Positions 1-7,711 of a stretch of 27,931 nt of DNA are shown one piece after another. Made by a program: the position numbers and the translations under genes. The stretch is from Heteroruminococcus sp964369885 (GTDB lineage Bacteria; Bacillota; Clostridia; Oscillospirales; Ruminococcaceae), in contig CAYJGQ010000014.1 of assembly GCA_964369885.1 (NCBI GenBank), positions 1-27,931 on the forward strand, read 5' to 3'. The notes beneath the pieces are model-generated. The model saw nothing but the letters and a program-made list of their open reading frames with translations. It was not told the DNA's origin and ran no database searches. Numbering within the stretch: the first letter of the stretch is position 1; each line of letters starts with the position of its first letter.

Positions 1-100
1 CGTCCACCTTTTTCAAAAGGTGGCAGGGGTGTGGGGACAGCGTCCCCACGGTCTTGACCTTTCGCGTAGCGACAGGGGCAAAGCCCCACGGTCTTGACCT
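1..100. repeat. Dispersed hairpin-rich intergenic repeat, copy A
   Basis: The stretch directly downstream of murJ is made of short inverted repeats. A hairpin CCACCTTTTTCAAAAGGTGG lies at 4-23, and GTGGGGAC/GTCCCCAC pair around 31-49. GGGGC AAA GCCCC lies at about 75-87. The unit ACGGTCTTGACCTT, itself a small palindrome (GGTC-TT-GACC), occurs twice. Positions 1-55 match the reverse complement of 13601-13655 at 54 of 55 positions. The end of the repeat runs into the murJ stop codon. No reading frame is supported. Function is unknown. It could be a REP-like element or part of a termination or mRNA-end structure. Confidence 0.8.
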
Positions 101-1647
101 TAAGAAGCGCTGCGTTTTTTGATAAGATTGTAGGCGCCCACCACAAGCTCTCCCATTTCTTTGGTGCGTAGAAGCACCAAGGCTGCGGCGTAGACAAGTG
201 CGCCCGAGGCGGCGGCAGCTAACATGGGGACAAGGTCACCTGCATCGGTGCCCACTGCATTTGTGGTAAGACCAAATGCGGCGGCGGCCACGGCCAGCAT
301 CAACACAGTGGCAATAAGCATTTTAACACCGCTTACCAAAAGGCTCCCCCAGCCCATATTGCCCAGATATTTGCGCAGACTAAACATCAAAATAACGGTG
401 GTGATAGCACTTGAAAGACTGGTAGCAAGTGCCAGTCCGCTGTGCTCCATAACACGTATCAAAATAAGATTTAGTACCACATTAAGTATAACGGCAATCA
501 CCGAGTTTGCAGTGGGAATTTGTGATTTTTGCATTGAGTAAAAAACATTTATTAAAACGTCCTTAAAGCTATAAAATATAAGCCCAATGGAGTAAAACAC
601 AAGACAATCTGCCGTGAGTTGTACGGCGGTTTCATCAAATGCACCTCGGGCAAACAATATGCGCACAATCGGTTCGGCAAACCAAATAAGTGCGGCCGAT
701 ATTGGCAGTACAATCAGTGTTACCATACCCAGTGCAGAGCGTGTGGTGCGTTTAATGCTCTGTATATTTTTATGTGCACTTTGGCGGGATAGCTTTGGAA
801 AAATTGCCATAACCAGCGATACTACAAATACCGAGGTAACCACCCCAAATACTCTGTTTGCGTAGTTTAGAGCCGAAACACTGCCCTCGGGAAGCGTCGA
901 GGCAATTGAGCGGTCAATCAGTGCATTTATCTGCATTATGGTTTTGCCCAAGAAAACAGGTAGCACCAGCACAGCAAGACGTTTTAAATAACCATCTGTC
1001 AGTGAGAATGTGGGGCGATAACTATACCCCCGTTTAGCGGCCGCAACTATTAGCATTATTAGAGCAACGGCATAGCCTATCACGGCACCAAGTCCCAGTG
1101 TAAGGCTTGCTCCATCCTCCCCTGCCATAAGTATTGAGGCTATAACAAATATATTCAGTGGAACGCTTACAAGCCCAACCGCCAAGAATCCACCCTTAAT
1201 CTGCAAATAGCCCTGCACCATATATGAGAGACCTATAAAAAGCAGCGATGCCATCATAATCTGGCTTAGCTCGACGGTAAAAGCAAGATGCCCCTCGGAA
1301 AAACCCACAGCAAACAGCTTTACAATTGGGGTGGCAAGTAGCTGAAACCCAACCGTAACCAGTACCGAGAGCAAAACTACTATGGTGGTAGTGTTATTGT
1401 GAAAGCGCTCGAGTTTTTGCGGATTTTCAACCTCAATTTGGCTGTATAGGGTTATATAACAGGTCATTATGGCAGTGCCAAGCCCCGCAAAAATCACCGT
1501 AGGTATAGAAAACGCTATGACATAGGCGTCGCTAACGGCACCTGCACCGTAGCTATACGCAAGGGAAAGCTCCCTAACAAAGCCCATGAGCTTTGCAATT
1601 AGTGTGGCCGACATCAAGATGATGGTATATTTTGCGGTTTTTTGCAT
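100..1647 (-). CDS. murJ: MurJ/MviN-family lipid-linked oligosaccharide flippase
   Basis: This is a polytopic membrane protein of about 515 residues, the usual size for MurJ/MviN of the MOP exporter superfamily. It opens with a membrane segment and a LMGFVREL-type signature close to the N terminus (QKTAKYTIILMSATLIAKL), typical of MurJ, followed by about 14 hydrophobic segments. Family members flip lipid II, or related undecaprenyl-linked precursors, across the cytoplasmic membrane. The chosen start is the ATG at 1647, which has GGGAGG seven bases upstream. A TTG at 1662 is in frame but lies on that ribosome site. It follows the DHHW gene after about 160 bases and lies close to an O-acylation set, so a substrate other than lipid II is possible. 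The stop codon touches repeat copy A. Confidence 0.85.
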   Translation of the reverse strand: MQKTAKYTIILMSATLIAKLMGFVRELSLAYSYGAGAVSDAYVIAFSIPTVIFAGLGTAIMTCYITLYSQIEVENPQKLERFHNNTTTIVVLLSVLVTVGFQLLATPIVKLFAVGFSEGHLAFTVELSQIMMASLLFIGLSYMVQGYLQIKGGFLAVGLVSVPLNIFVIASILMAGEDGASLTLGLGAVIGYAVALIMLIVAAAKRGYSYRPTFSLTDGYLKRLAVLVLPVFLGKTIMQINALIDRSIASTLPEGSVSALNYANRVFGVVTSVFVVSLVMAIFPKLSRQSAHKNIQSIKRTTRSALGMVTLIVLPISAALIWFAEPIVRILFARGAFDETAVQLTADCLVFYSIGLIFYSFKDVLINVFYSMQKSQIPTANSVIAVILNVVLNLILIRVMEHSGLALATSLSSAITTVILMFSLRKYLGNMGWGSLLVSGVKMLIATVLMLAVAAAAFGLTTNAVGTDAGDLVPMLAAAASGALVYAAALVLLRTKEMGELVVGAYNLIKKRSAS

Positions 1648-1821
1648 GTTATATCCTCCCAAAGGGGTGTCAATTTATATTAGCTTAGCTGCTATAAAGC
1701 ATTATTTTGATTGGCCAAGGGTTTACCACCAAGTGTCAGCCGCTCTGCTGAAATTTCTTCTGTCCATCCATGGCAACAAGCCTGCCCACTACTGTTGTAT
1801 GCTTTATACATCAATTTTATA

Positions 1822-2961
1822 TCAGTATCGCAGCTTTGCAAGGTTTGAGTCCTGTACAAAATTCATATAGTTGTAGAGTATCAAGACATCATCAAACTCA
1901 TTTTCGCCAAGTATACTGCCGATTTCCAAGACATGCCGAAGGTCAACCACCCAAACTTCATCATAATTATAGGTTAAAAACGGGGCAAAACTGTTGCCGT
2001 AGGAGTCCTTAATAAGCAAAATTTTTGACGGCTCACCCTCCTGTTTATTAGTGGCGCTCTTTATAACCGTAAGCCCGTTATTTCCATTTAAAAATGCTCC
2101 GTACTTATCACGTGTGTCAAACTTTTCTATATCATAAAGTCCCGGATTGTCCATGCCAACTATTTCCACACCGCTTGTGGGTATGTCATACCATGTTATG
2201 GTATCAGCAGTAGCGCTAAAAAGCTTAGCCTTGCTGTAATAGGTACCATAAAAATCCAAAGCTTCATTGGCAAGCGGTTGTAGCTCGGCCAGTTCCACAG
2301 GTTGCCTGCCCACAAGCTCACAAAATGCCTGGTAGGTGTAGTAGGCACCCTGGGTTGTCCAGTGATGGTCGGTGCGATAATAGATATATTCCTGCGAGTG
2401 TGGTGCAAGTGTCCCAATTACATCAAGCGTACTAAGATTTTCCCCCTGCACCCCCGAATATATTTCCTCAATTAGGGGTGTTTGGGGTATATTAACAAAG
2501 TTTGCAGGGACTTTGTCGGTCAAAATCTCATAGGAATTAGGTATTACCCCAAGGGTAACCGAAAGCTGTGGGTTGCCCTGTAAAAACTCGTTTACATATA
2601 GCATATTTTTCTCCAGCTGCTCGGTGTCGGGGGTTATATATTTTTCGAACATATAGCCATCTTCACCATAGGCTATGCCGTTATTCTCAATCTTCATCAG
2701 GGCCGATTCTGCCACAGATTTTGCGGTTATCCAGCCATCACGACCAACAAACTGATCATTGACAAATTCCTCATACTCCAAGGTGTATTCGTTTGCCAAA
2801 AGTTCCTCAAGCGAGAAGTCGGGTCGCTGTTTGAGCGGCCGGTTTTCCATCTCAGAGTTTGCAATTGGTGGAGTTATCATATCCGCTATGAACATCCCCC
2901 CCATAAACAGAAAAAATAAAAACAGAAGTGGATGTTTTACCAAATTTTTCAAATTATTCAT
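1822..2961 (-). CDS. DHHW-family (AlgX/AlgJ-like) envelope protein, probable acetyl-transfer partner of MBOAT
   Basis: The protein has 379 residues, with one N-terminal membrane anchor at about residues 11-28 and an extracytoplasmic remainder. The family-defining DHHW motif is at residues 198-201 in the context YRTDHHWTTQGAY. A second block, KDSYGNSF at about 318-325, gives the likely nucleophile Ser. Together these resemble the Asp-His-Ser catalytic set of the SGNH-like AlgX/AlgJ fold. Such proteins work with an MBOAT acyltransferase to O-acetylate extracellular polysaccharides or wall polymers. The start ATG has a perfect AAGGAGG site. The MBOAT gene stops only 11 bases upstream, so the two are almost certainly co-transcribed. 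The polymer acted on cannot be read from the sequence. Confidence 0.85.
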   Translation of the reverse strand: MNNLKNLVKHPLLFLFFLFMGGMFIADMITPPIANSEMENRPLKQRPDFSLEELLANEYTLEYEEFVNDQFVGRDGWITAKSVAESALMKIENNGIAYGEDGYMFEKYITPDTEQLEKNMLYVNEFLQGNPQLSVTLGVIPNSYEILTDKVPANFVNIPQTPLIEEIYSGVQGENLSTLDVIGTLAPHSQEYIYYRTDHHWTTQGAYYTYQAFCELVGRQPVELAELQPLANEALDFYGTYYSKAKLFSATADTITWYDIPTSGVEIVGMDNPGLYDIEKFDTRDKYGAFLNGNNGLTVIKSATNKQEGEPSKILLIKDSYGNSFAPFLTYNYDEVWVVDLRHVLEIGSILGENEFDDVLILYNYMNFVQDSNLAKLRY

Positions 2962-2972
2962 GCCACTCCTCC

Positions 2973-4364
2973 TTAAAATCTAAAGTATAAAAATGGGTTA
3001 TAGGTGGCGTCAACCAGGTAGGAAACCGATAATAACAGTACACAACCAAGGGCAATTATCTGTATATAGCTATATTTGCTGCCAAGTTTTGCTTTAAGCT
3101 TCTGCGACACAAATGGCACAATTGGTGCAGAGAATATACAGCCAAGCAGTAGCACAACGCCGTAGTTTCGCAGGTAGTACATCCAGTCTGTGCCGGCAAA
3201 TCCTCCAAACATACGTCCCCAAAATATCCCAAGCTGTGATAGATCGGTTATTGCAAATAGTGACCAACTAATCATGGCAATGATTATTAGATACACATGG
3301 CTAAAAACTCTGTACTTTGCAAGCAAACCACCCAAAAAGAATTTTTCTATTGTCAGTAGCACAAAGAAATACAGTCCCCAAAGCACAAAATTCCAGGAGG
3401 CGCCATGCCAAAAACCTGTGAGCCCCCATACAACAAATAGGTTGAATATCAGCCTACCCCTGCCCACTCGGTTTCCGCCAAGTGGGATGTAGACATATTC
3501 CCGAAACCATGAGCCCAAGGTCATGTGCCAACGTCGCCAAAACTCGGTGACCGAGCGGGAAATATAGGGGTAATCAAAGTTTTGTGGGAACTCAAAGCCC
3601 AGCATTCGGCCAAGGCCTATGGCCATCAGAGAGTAGCCAGAAAAGTCAAAATAAATTTGCAGGGTAAAGGCCAGCACCCCAAGCCAGGCAAGAGGGGTTG
3701 AGATACCTGCAAATCCTATGGTTTCAATCTCGGTCCAAAGTGCACCGCAGGCATTGGCCAACAGCACCTTGCGCCCAAGACCCAGAATAAATGTGGCAAT
3801 ACCGTGCTGTATTTGGGGCAGGTTCATGGTGCGCTGTTTTAGCTCACGGTGTACATCGGTGTAGCGCACAATTGGTCCTGCAATAAGCTGTGGAAAGAGC
3901 ACAACAAATGCGCCAAAATCAATTATGTTGCGCTCGGCCTCAACCTTTCCCCTGTAAACGTCAATGGTGTAGGACATGGTTTGGAAGGTATAAAAGCTTA
4001 TTCCCAGCGGCAGTGTTAGGTTTAAGTACTCAAACGAACTGCCAAATATCATATTTATATTTTGCAGGAAAAAGTCTGTATACTTAAAGAACATCAACAT
4101 CCCAAGGTTAAATACCACCGAGAGCATTAAAAACAGTTTGCGCCGTGTGTGGTTGTCGCCCCACCGTCTAATGCAGTTTGAGGCGGTGTAGTCAACAATT
4201 ATTGAGGCCACCATTATTGGGAAATAGCGCACCTCTCCCCAGCTGTAAAACACAAGGCTTAAAATTAACAGTGCAAAATTCTTAAAGCGGCGCGGTGTCA
4301 GATAGTAAATCGCAAATGCAATTGGCATAAAGCGAAATAAAAATAAAATGCTACTAAAAACCAT
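2973..4364 (-). CDS. MBOAT-family (AlgI/PatA-type) membrane O-acyltransferase
   Basis: This is a multi-pass membrane protein of about 463 residues. Family hallmarks are visible: an N-terminal hydrophobic region, PLGISFYTFQTMSY near residue 120, FWRRWHMTLGSWFREYVYIP at about 275-295, and FWHGASWNF near 320, whose His is the conserved MBOAT catalytic residue. Family members take an acyl group from a cytoplasmic donor and move it across the membrane to an extracellular polymer. The ATG at 4364 has GGAGG five bases upstream. An in-frame TTG at 4376 would sit on the ribosome site and is not preferred. It is followed 11 bases later by the DHHW partner and preceded by the DUF4358 lipoprotein with about 133 bases between. 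The donor and acceptor are not known. Confidence 0.9.
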   Translation of the reverse strand: MVFSSILFLFRFMPIAFAIYYLTPRRFKNFALLILSLVFYSWGEVRYFPIMVASIIVDYTASNCIRRWGDNHTRRKLFLMLSVVFNLGMLMFFKYTDFFLQNINMIFGSSFEYLNLTLPLGISFYTFQTMSYTIDVYRGKVEAERNIIDFGAFVVLFPQLIAGPIVRYTDVHRELKQRTMNLPQIQHGIATFILGLGRKVLLANACGALWTEIETIGFAGISTPLAWLGVLAFTLQIYFDFSGYSLMAIGLGRMLGFEFPQNFDYPYISRSVTEFWRRWHMTLGSWFREYVYIPLGGNRVGRGRLIFNLFVVWGLTGFWHGASWNFVLWGLYFFVLLTIEKFFLGGLLAKYRVFSHVYLIIIAMISWSLFAITDLSQLGIFWGRMFGGFAGTDWMYYLRNYGVVLLLGCIFSAPIVPFVSQKLKAKLGSKYSYIQIIALGCVLLLSVSYLVDATYNPFLYFRF

Positions 4365-4497
4365 ATGGTCCTCCAAAGGGATTAAGCTTTAGTTTTAATG
4401 TTAACTGTGACGTCGTTACTTATAATACAAATTGTGTTTTGAGAATATTTTTGGTGGTACGGGATAAAAAAACTACGACCAAGGCGGTACCTATAAA

Positions 4498-4986
4498 TCA
4501 CTTAAAGTAGGCAGTAAGGGTTTCTTGCAGGGTGTCCATGCCGTCATCATCCGTGTCAACAATAAATAAAAAAACATACTCCCCCACTACAATTACCCTT
4601 CCCTGCTGTGCAAGCTCTGCCTGCTCCTGCACAAAACCGTCATAGGTATGAAAAACAAGGTTTTGCCGCTCCTCAAGGCGGTCTGTAACCTGCGCTACCT
4701 TGTCGGCACTGGCTTTTATGGCTATCATCTGAGAGGCCTTGTCCTGTGCAAGTGATATACACCCTGCTACCTCGGTAATTTCATCAGATTTTAGCCCCAA
4801 AAGTTGCATTGCCATATCGGTCGTAAGTGAAGCGGCCTGCTCCACTTGGTATATGGTGGCAAACTCCTCCATAATTTCGGGCAGGGTTACATCATCTATT
4901 AGGGTGTATGTTTGCGGTGTTGGCTCAGACGCACTGCACCCACACAGGCAAATAAATGCCGCCAAAACAAAAAACATCTTTTTCAT
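4498..4986 (-). CDS. DUF4358-type lipoprotein
   Basis: The product has about 162 residues. It starts MKKMFFVLAAFICLCGCSAS, a short signal peptide with a lipobox-like LCGC whose Cys17 would be lipidated, so the protein is likely tethered to the outer face of the membrane. The remainder resembles the DUF4358 family, which has no established function. The ATG at 4986 is chosen because GGGAGG lies six bases upstream and the longer in-frame version would bury the signal peptide. Upstream lie a perfect 14-base palindrome and a promoter-like element. In this window it leads the MBOAT-DHHW set, so a role beside envelope acylation is an inference from position. Confidence 0.75.
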   Translation of the reverse strand: MKKMFFVLAAFICLCGCSASEPTPQTYTLIDDVTLPEIMEEFATIYQVEQAASLTTDMAMQLLGLKSDEITEVAGCISLAQDKASQMIAIKASADKVAQVTDRLEERQNLVFHTYDGFVQEQAELAQQGRVIVVGEYVFLFIVDTDDDGMDTLQETLTAYFK

Positions 4987-4999
4987 ATGATACCTCCCA

Positions 5000-5013
5000 T
5001 GTGCAGCTGCACA
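5000..5013. promoter_or_regulatory. Perfect 14-base palindrome TGTGCAGCTGCACA in the DUF4358 leader
   Basis: TGTGCAGCTGCACA equals its own reverse complement. It lies 14 bases upstream of the lipoprotein ATG and abuts the ribosome-binding site, well downstream of the putative promoter at 5103-5131. A protein operator or a small leader hairpin are both possible. No regulator is identified. Confidence 0.4.
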
Positions 5014-5102
5014 AAATAGTGATATCAAATAGTTTTTGCTTTGTTGTCGGCTTTATTCCAAAATTTGAGCAGGGGTGGGTATTTTTAAAACACACACCCT
5101 AC

Positions 5103-5131
5103 ATTTTACCCCGAATTTGGACAATATGCAA
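5103..5131 (-). promoter_or_regulatory. Sigma-A-type promoter for the DUF4358-MBOAT-DHHW genes
   Basis: Read on the minus strand, TTGCAT (5131-5126) is followed by a 17-base spacer and TAAAAT (5108-5103), in AT-rich surroundings. It faces the lipoprotein gene and would leave a leader of roughly 110 bases. The region 5029-5230 otherwise contains only a small hairpin near 5178-5200 (GCACCTGCC/GGCAG-AT-GTGC) and no gene. Confidence 0.55.
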
Positions 5132-5232
5132 CAAAAATTTATATTTTGCACATCATCATGGCTCTTATTATTTGGATGCACCTGCCAAAGGCAGATGTGC
5201 GATATAAATAAGCCATGTGCGTAACACGAGAT

Positions 5233-5277
5233 ATAAAAAACAAAGGAGCCTTTACTTTAATAAAATAAAAGCTCCTC
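5233..5277 (-). terminator. Intrinsic terminator of the DUF6485 gene
   Basis: On the minus strand a 14-pair stem (left arm beginning GAGCTTTTATTTTA, right arm ending GGCTC, with two G-U wobbles) has a two-base loop. It is followed by CTTTGTTTTTTAT. It begins about 10 bases after the DUF6485 stop codon. There is no T run on the other side, so it works in one direction. Confidence 0.85.
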
Positions 5278-5288
5278 TGCATTATTTC

Positions 5289-5477
5289 TTACCCTCTTTT
5301 AGCCCTATCTTTTACAAGAGCTTCAAAGCTTCTGTCGTAGGTCTTTTCCCCTTCTTTGGAGAACATACAGGCCGGTGCACCTGTTGCACGGTGATGAGCG
5401 ATACACTCACAGCACCTACCGTGCCTTGGACATCCCTGATATGTACAGGCGCAGCTACTTGGATCTTTACATGACAT
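5289..5477 (-). CDS. Small cysteine-rich protein, DUF6485-like
   Basis: This is a 62-residue protein starting MSCKDPSSCACTYQGCPRHG. Cysteines are at 3, 9, 11, 16, 22, 23, 25 and 37, with nearby histidines 19, 28 and 29. The first 40 residues therefore look like a compact metal- or cluster-binding unit, followed by a charged tail. The pattern resembles the DUF6485 family, which has no known function. The ATG at 5477 has AAGGAGG nine bases upstream. A longer frame starting at 5516 would cover that site. The gene has its own promoter and terminator and lies just after the Rnf operon. Metal binding is inferred from composition only. Confidence 0.75.
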   Translation of the reverse strand: MSCKDPSSCACTYQGCPRHGRCCECIAHHRATGAPACMFSKEGEKTYDRSFEALVKDRAKRG

Positions 5478-5520
5478 AATAAATCTCCTCCTTAAGTAAT
5501 GCAGTATTTCTAACACTTTT

Positions 5521-5549
5521 ATTTTACTATTTGACCGCTAAAAAATCAA
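5521..5549 (-). promoter_or_regulatory. Sigma-A-type promoter for the DUF6485 gene
   Basis: On the minus strand TTGATT (5549-5544), a 17-base spacer and TAAAAT (5526-5521) lie between the Rnf terminator and the small gene. The start codon is about 44 bases downstream of the -10 element. Confidence 0.65.
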
Positions 5550-5553
5550 CCGT

Positions 5554-5593
5554 AATGTAAAATCCCCCACCTGCACCGAAGGGCAGATGGGGG
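5554..5593 (-). terminator. Intrinsic terminator of the Rnf operon
   Basis: On the minus strand CCCCCATCTGC pairs with GCAGGTGGGGG (one G-U wobble) around a loop containing CTTCGG, a stable UUCG-type tetraloop. ATTTTACATT follows. It lies 10 bases beyond the rnfB stop codon and separates the Rnf operon from the DUF6485 gene. Confidence 0.85.
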
Positions 5594-5602
5594 AACACTT
5601 TG

Positions 5603-6421
5603 TTATGCAAACACGCGTATGCATTTGGTGGGACAGGCCTCAACGCACTCTCCACAATTTGTGCAAAGCGAGGAGTCAACAACGGCCAGATTCTCATCCA
5701 CAGCAATGGCTCCAAACTTACAAACCTTCTGACACTTCATACAGCCAATACAGCCACAGGAGCACATTTTACGGGTCTGTGCGCCCTTGTCGTGGGAGGC
5801 ACAGGCCACACACACCTTGTTAGATTTGGGCACCATGTAAATTAGATGATTGGGACATACCTCTGCACACATACCACAGCCTGTGCAGTTCTCGGGGTCG
5901 ATGTAGGCCACATCATCCACCATGTAAATAGCATCAAACTTACACTCCACCACACAGTCGGCAAAGCCAAGGCAGCCATGCGAACAACTTCTGCGCCCCT
6001 GATAAAAGGCATTACAAGCCTTACAGGATTTTGGGCCTTGGTAGTCCATGACATAGGTTTGTTTTTCGGTGCGGCCACCACAACGAACCATTCCACGAAG
6101 CTCTCTAACCTCGCCGGCCGCTACCCCCATTACGGTAGCCACGTCGGTGGCCACCTGTTGACCACCCGGTGTGCACAGAGTGGTTTTTGCCTCGCCCGAG
6201 GCCACCTTCTCGGCGTATTCGTCGCATCCGGCATAGCCACATGCGCCACAGTTTGCGCCGGGCAAAACCTCACGCACCTTTGTCACGGTTTCGTCGGTTT
6301 CCACCGCCATGAAGTGTGATGCCAGGGTAAGAACTATGCCGGCCAGCACCCCAAGCAGGGCAACTACCACCACAGCGCCAATAATAGGATTTGAGAATAT
6401 TGCGCTTACAATAAAATCCAT
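5603..6421 (-). CDS. rnfB: Rnf complex subunit B, polyferredoxin
   Basis: The protein has 272 residues with one N-terminal membrane anchor at about 10-34. The RnfB-specific cluster motif follows: Cys58, Cys61, Cys66 and Cys83 in GANCGACGYAGC...LC. Ferredoxin-like cysteine sets come next: 133-160, CTGCGMCAEVCP (179-189), a dense block around 204-234 (including CSCGCIGCMKCQKVC), and CTNCGECVEACP (253-263). RnfB accepts electrons from reduced ferredoxin and passes them into the membrane part of the complex. The ATG has AAAGGAGC upstream. It is the last gene of the operon, 22 bases after rnfA, and is followed by a strong terminator. Confidence 0.95.
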   Translation of the reverse strand: MDFIVSAIFSNPIIGAVVVVALLGVLAGIVLTLASHFMAVETDETVTKVREVLPGANCGACGYAGCDEYAEKVASGEAKTTLCTPGGQQVATDVATVMGVAAGEVRELRGMVRCGGRTEKQTYVMDYQGPKSCKACNAFYQGRRSCSHGCLGFADCVVECKFDAIYMVDDVAYIDPENCTGCGMCAEVCPNHLIYMVPKSNKVCVACASHDKGAQTRKMCSCGCIGCMKCQKVCKFGAIAVDENLAVVDSSLCTNCGECVEACPTKCIRVFA

Positions 6422-6443
6422 CGGTATCGCTCCTTTTTTCGGT

Positions 6444-7040
6444 TTACTGGAACAGGCCCTCTACCACGCCGGCAAAGCCCATAAAGGCCACCGACACAAC
6501 AGAGGCCGCAATTAGTGTTGCGGGTATTCCCTGAAAATATTTGGGGATGTTTTTCTCGGCCGAATCAATGCGACTGCGCACCCCCGAAAAAAGCACCATG
6601 GCAAGCAGGAACCCAAGGCCTGCACCCACTGCATTTACAATCGACTGTAAAAATGTATATTCGCTGTCAATGTTTAGAATTGTAACGCCCAGCACGGCGC
6701 AGTTTGTGGTAATAAGGGGCAGGTATATGCCCAAAGACTTATACAGTGCAGGCACATAACGCCTAAGTGCTATCTCGACAAGTTGCACAAGGGCTGCAAT
6801 TACCAAAATAAATACGATGGTTTGCAGATAACCCATGTCATAGGCATCAAGGATGTATACCTGAATTGGGTGTGTAACGGCCGTTGCAAGCACCATAACA
6901 AATATAACGGCAAAGCTCATGCCAACCGCAGAATCCAGTTTTTTAGACACCCCAAGAAATGGACAAATACCAAGAAATTTTGAGAGCACAAAGTTATTTA
7001 CAAGTATAGCACTTACCAAAATTATCATCATCTCGGTCAT
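6444..7040 (-). CDS. rnfA: Rnf complex subunit A, membrane protein
   Basis: The protein has 198 residues with six predicted hydrophobic segments, the usual length for RnfA. Cys26 (LGICPFLG) and Cys114 (TTNCAVLG) are the conserved intramembrane cysteines that, with the matching pair in RnfE, hold the [2Fe-2S] centre described for Rnf and NQR complexes. Its ATG overlaps the rnfE stop codon (ATGA), which implies translational coupling. Confidence 0.95.
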   Translation of the reverse strand: MTEMMIILVSAILVNNFVLSKFLGICPFLGVSKKLDSAVGMSFAVIFVMVLATAVTHPIQVYILDAYDMGYLQTIVFILVIAALVQLVEIALRRYVPALYKSLGIYLPLITTNCAVLGVTILNIDSEYTFLQSIVNAVGAGLGFLLAMVLFSGVRSRIDSAEKNIPKYFQGIPATLIAASVVSVAFMGFAGVVEGLFQ

Positions 7041-7711
7041 TCTTTACACTCCCCTTCCTTTTGGGCTGCACCGCATATGGCAGCCGATGGGCAGGCCATA
7101 CAGGCATTCTTGCGCTTTTTGGATATTTTACCCTTGGTGACGGCGTTCATCAGTGCCACCATACAGCCGTATACAAAGAATCCACCGGGTGCCAATGTAA
7201 GTAGCGCCATTGGCTCAACGGCCGAGTATAGCTCTATGCCAAGCCAGCTACCACTGCCTATAATTTCACGCACACTTGCGATGAAAACCAGTGCAACGGT
7301 AAAGCCAAGACCCATACCGATACCATCAAGTGCAGAGTTGAGCACCGAGTTTTTGCTTGCAAACATCTCGGCACGGCCAAGTATGATGCAGTTTACAACT
7401 ATAAGCGGTAGAAATATACCAAGCGAGCTGTAAAGAGGCGGATAAAATGCCTCAAGTAGCATGGAAACAAGGGTAACAAAGGTAGCGATAACCACTATAA
7501 AACAGGGTATGCGCACCTTGCTTGGTATAACATTTTTCAGTATTGCGATAACAACATTGGAGCCAAGTAGTACAAATGTGGCCGCAAGACCCATGCCCAG
7601 CGCATTTTCAACCGATGTCGAGGTGGCCAAAGCCGGACAGGTGCCAAGCATCAGCACCAAAACCGGATTTTCTTTTATAATGCCATTTAATAGAATACGA
7701 AGTTTATTCAC
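7037..7711 (-). CDS. rnfE: Rnf complex subunit E, membrane protein with Cys-rich tail
   Basis: The product has about 224 residues with several membrane segments. It carries the conserved Cys25 (LGTCPALA) and Cys108 (VVNCIILG) that pair with those of RnfA around the [2Fe-2S] centre. The preferred start is the GTG at 7711, because GGGGAGG lies eight bases upstream and the protein then begins MNKLRILLNGI. A longer frame from 7765 would be wholly inside rnfG. The start overlaps the end of rnfG by eight bases. The C terminus after the last membrane segment is basic and then cysteine-rich (Cys204, 207, 213 and 222; CMACPSAAIC), which could bind a metal or cluster. Confidence 0.93.
   Translation of the reverse strand: MNKLRILLNGIIKENPVLVLMLGTCPALATSTSVENALGMGLAATFVLLGSNVVIAILKNVIPSKVRIPCFIVVIATFVTLVSMLLEAFYPPLYSSLGIFLPLIVVNCIILGRAEMFASKNSVLNSALDGIGMGLGFTVALVFIASVREIIGSGSWLGIELYSAVEPMALLTLAPGGFFVYGCMVALMNAVTKGKISKKRKNACMACPSAAICGAAQKEGECKE

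Noticed and set aside
1663..1821. A small gene or promoter between the DHHW gene and murJ
   Set aside because: No frame with a ribosome site was found, and promoter-like pieces have poor -10 elements or wrong spacing.
5846..6319. A 157-codon plus-strand frame opposite rnfB
   Set aside because: It is antisense to the cysteine-rich RnfB. The His/Thr-rich translation is the expected shadow and no start signal is seen.
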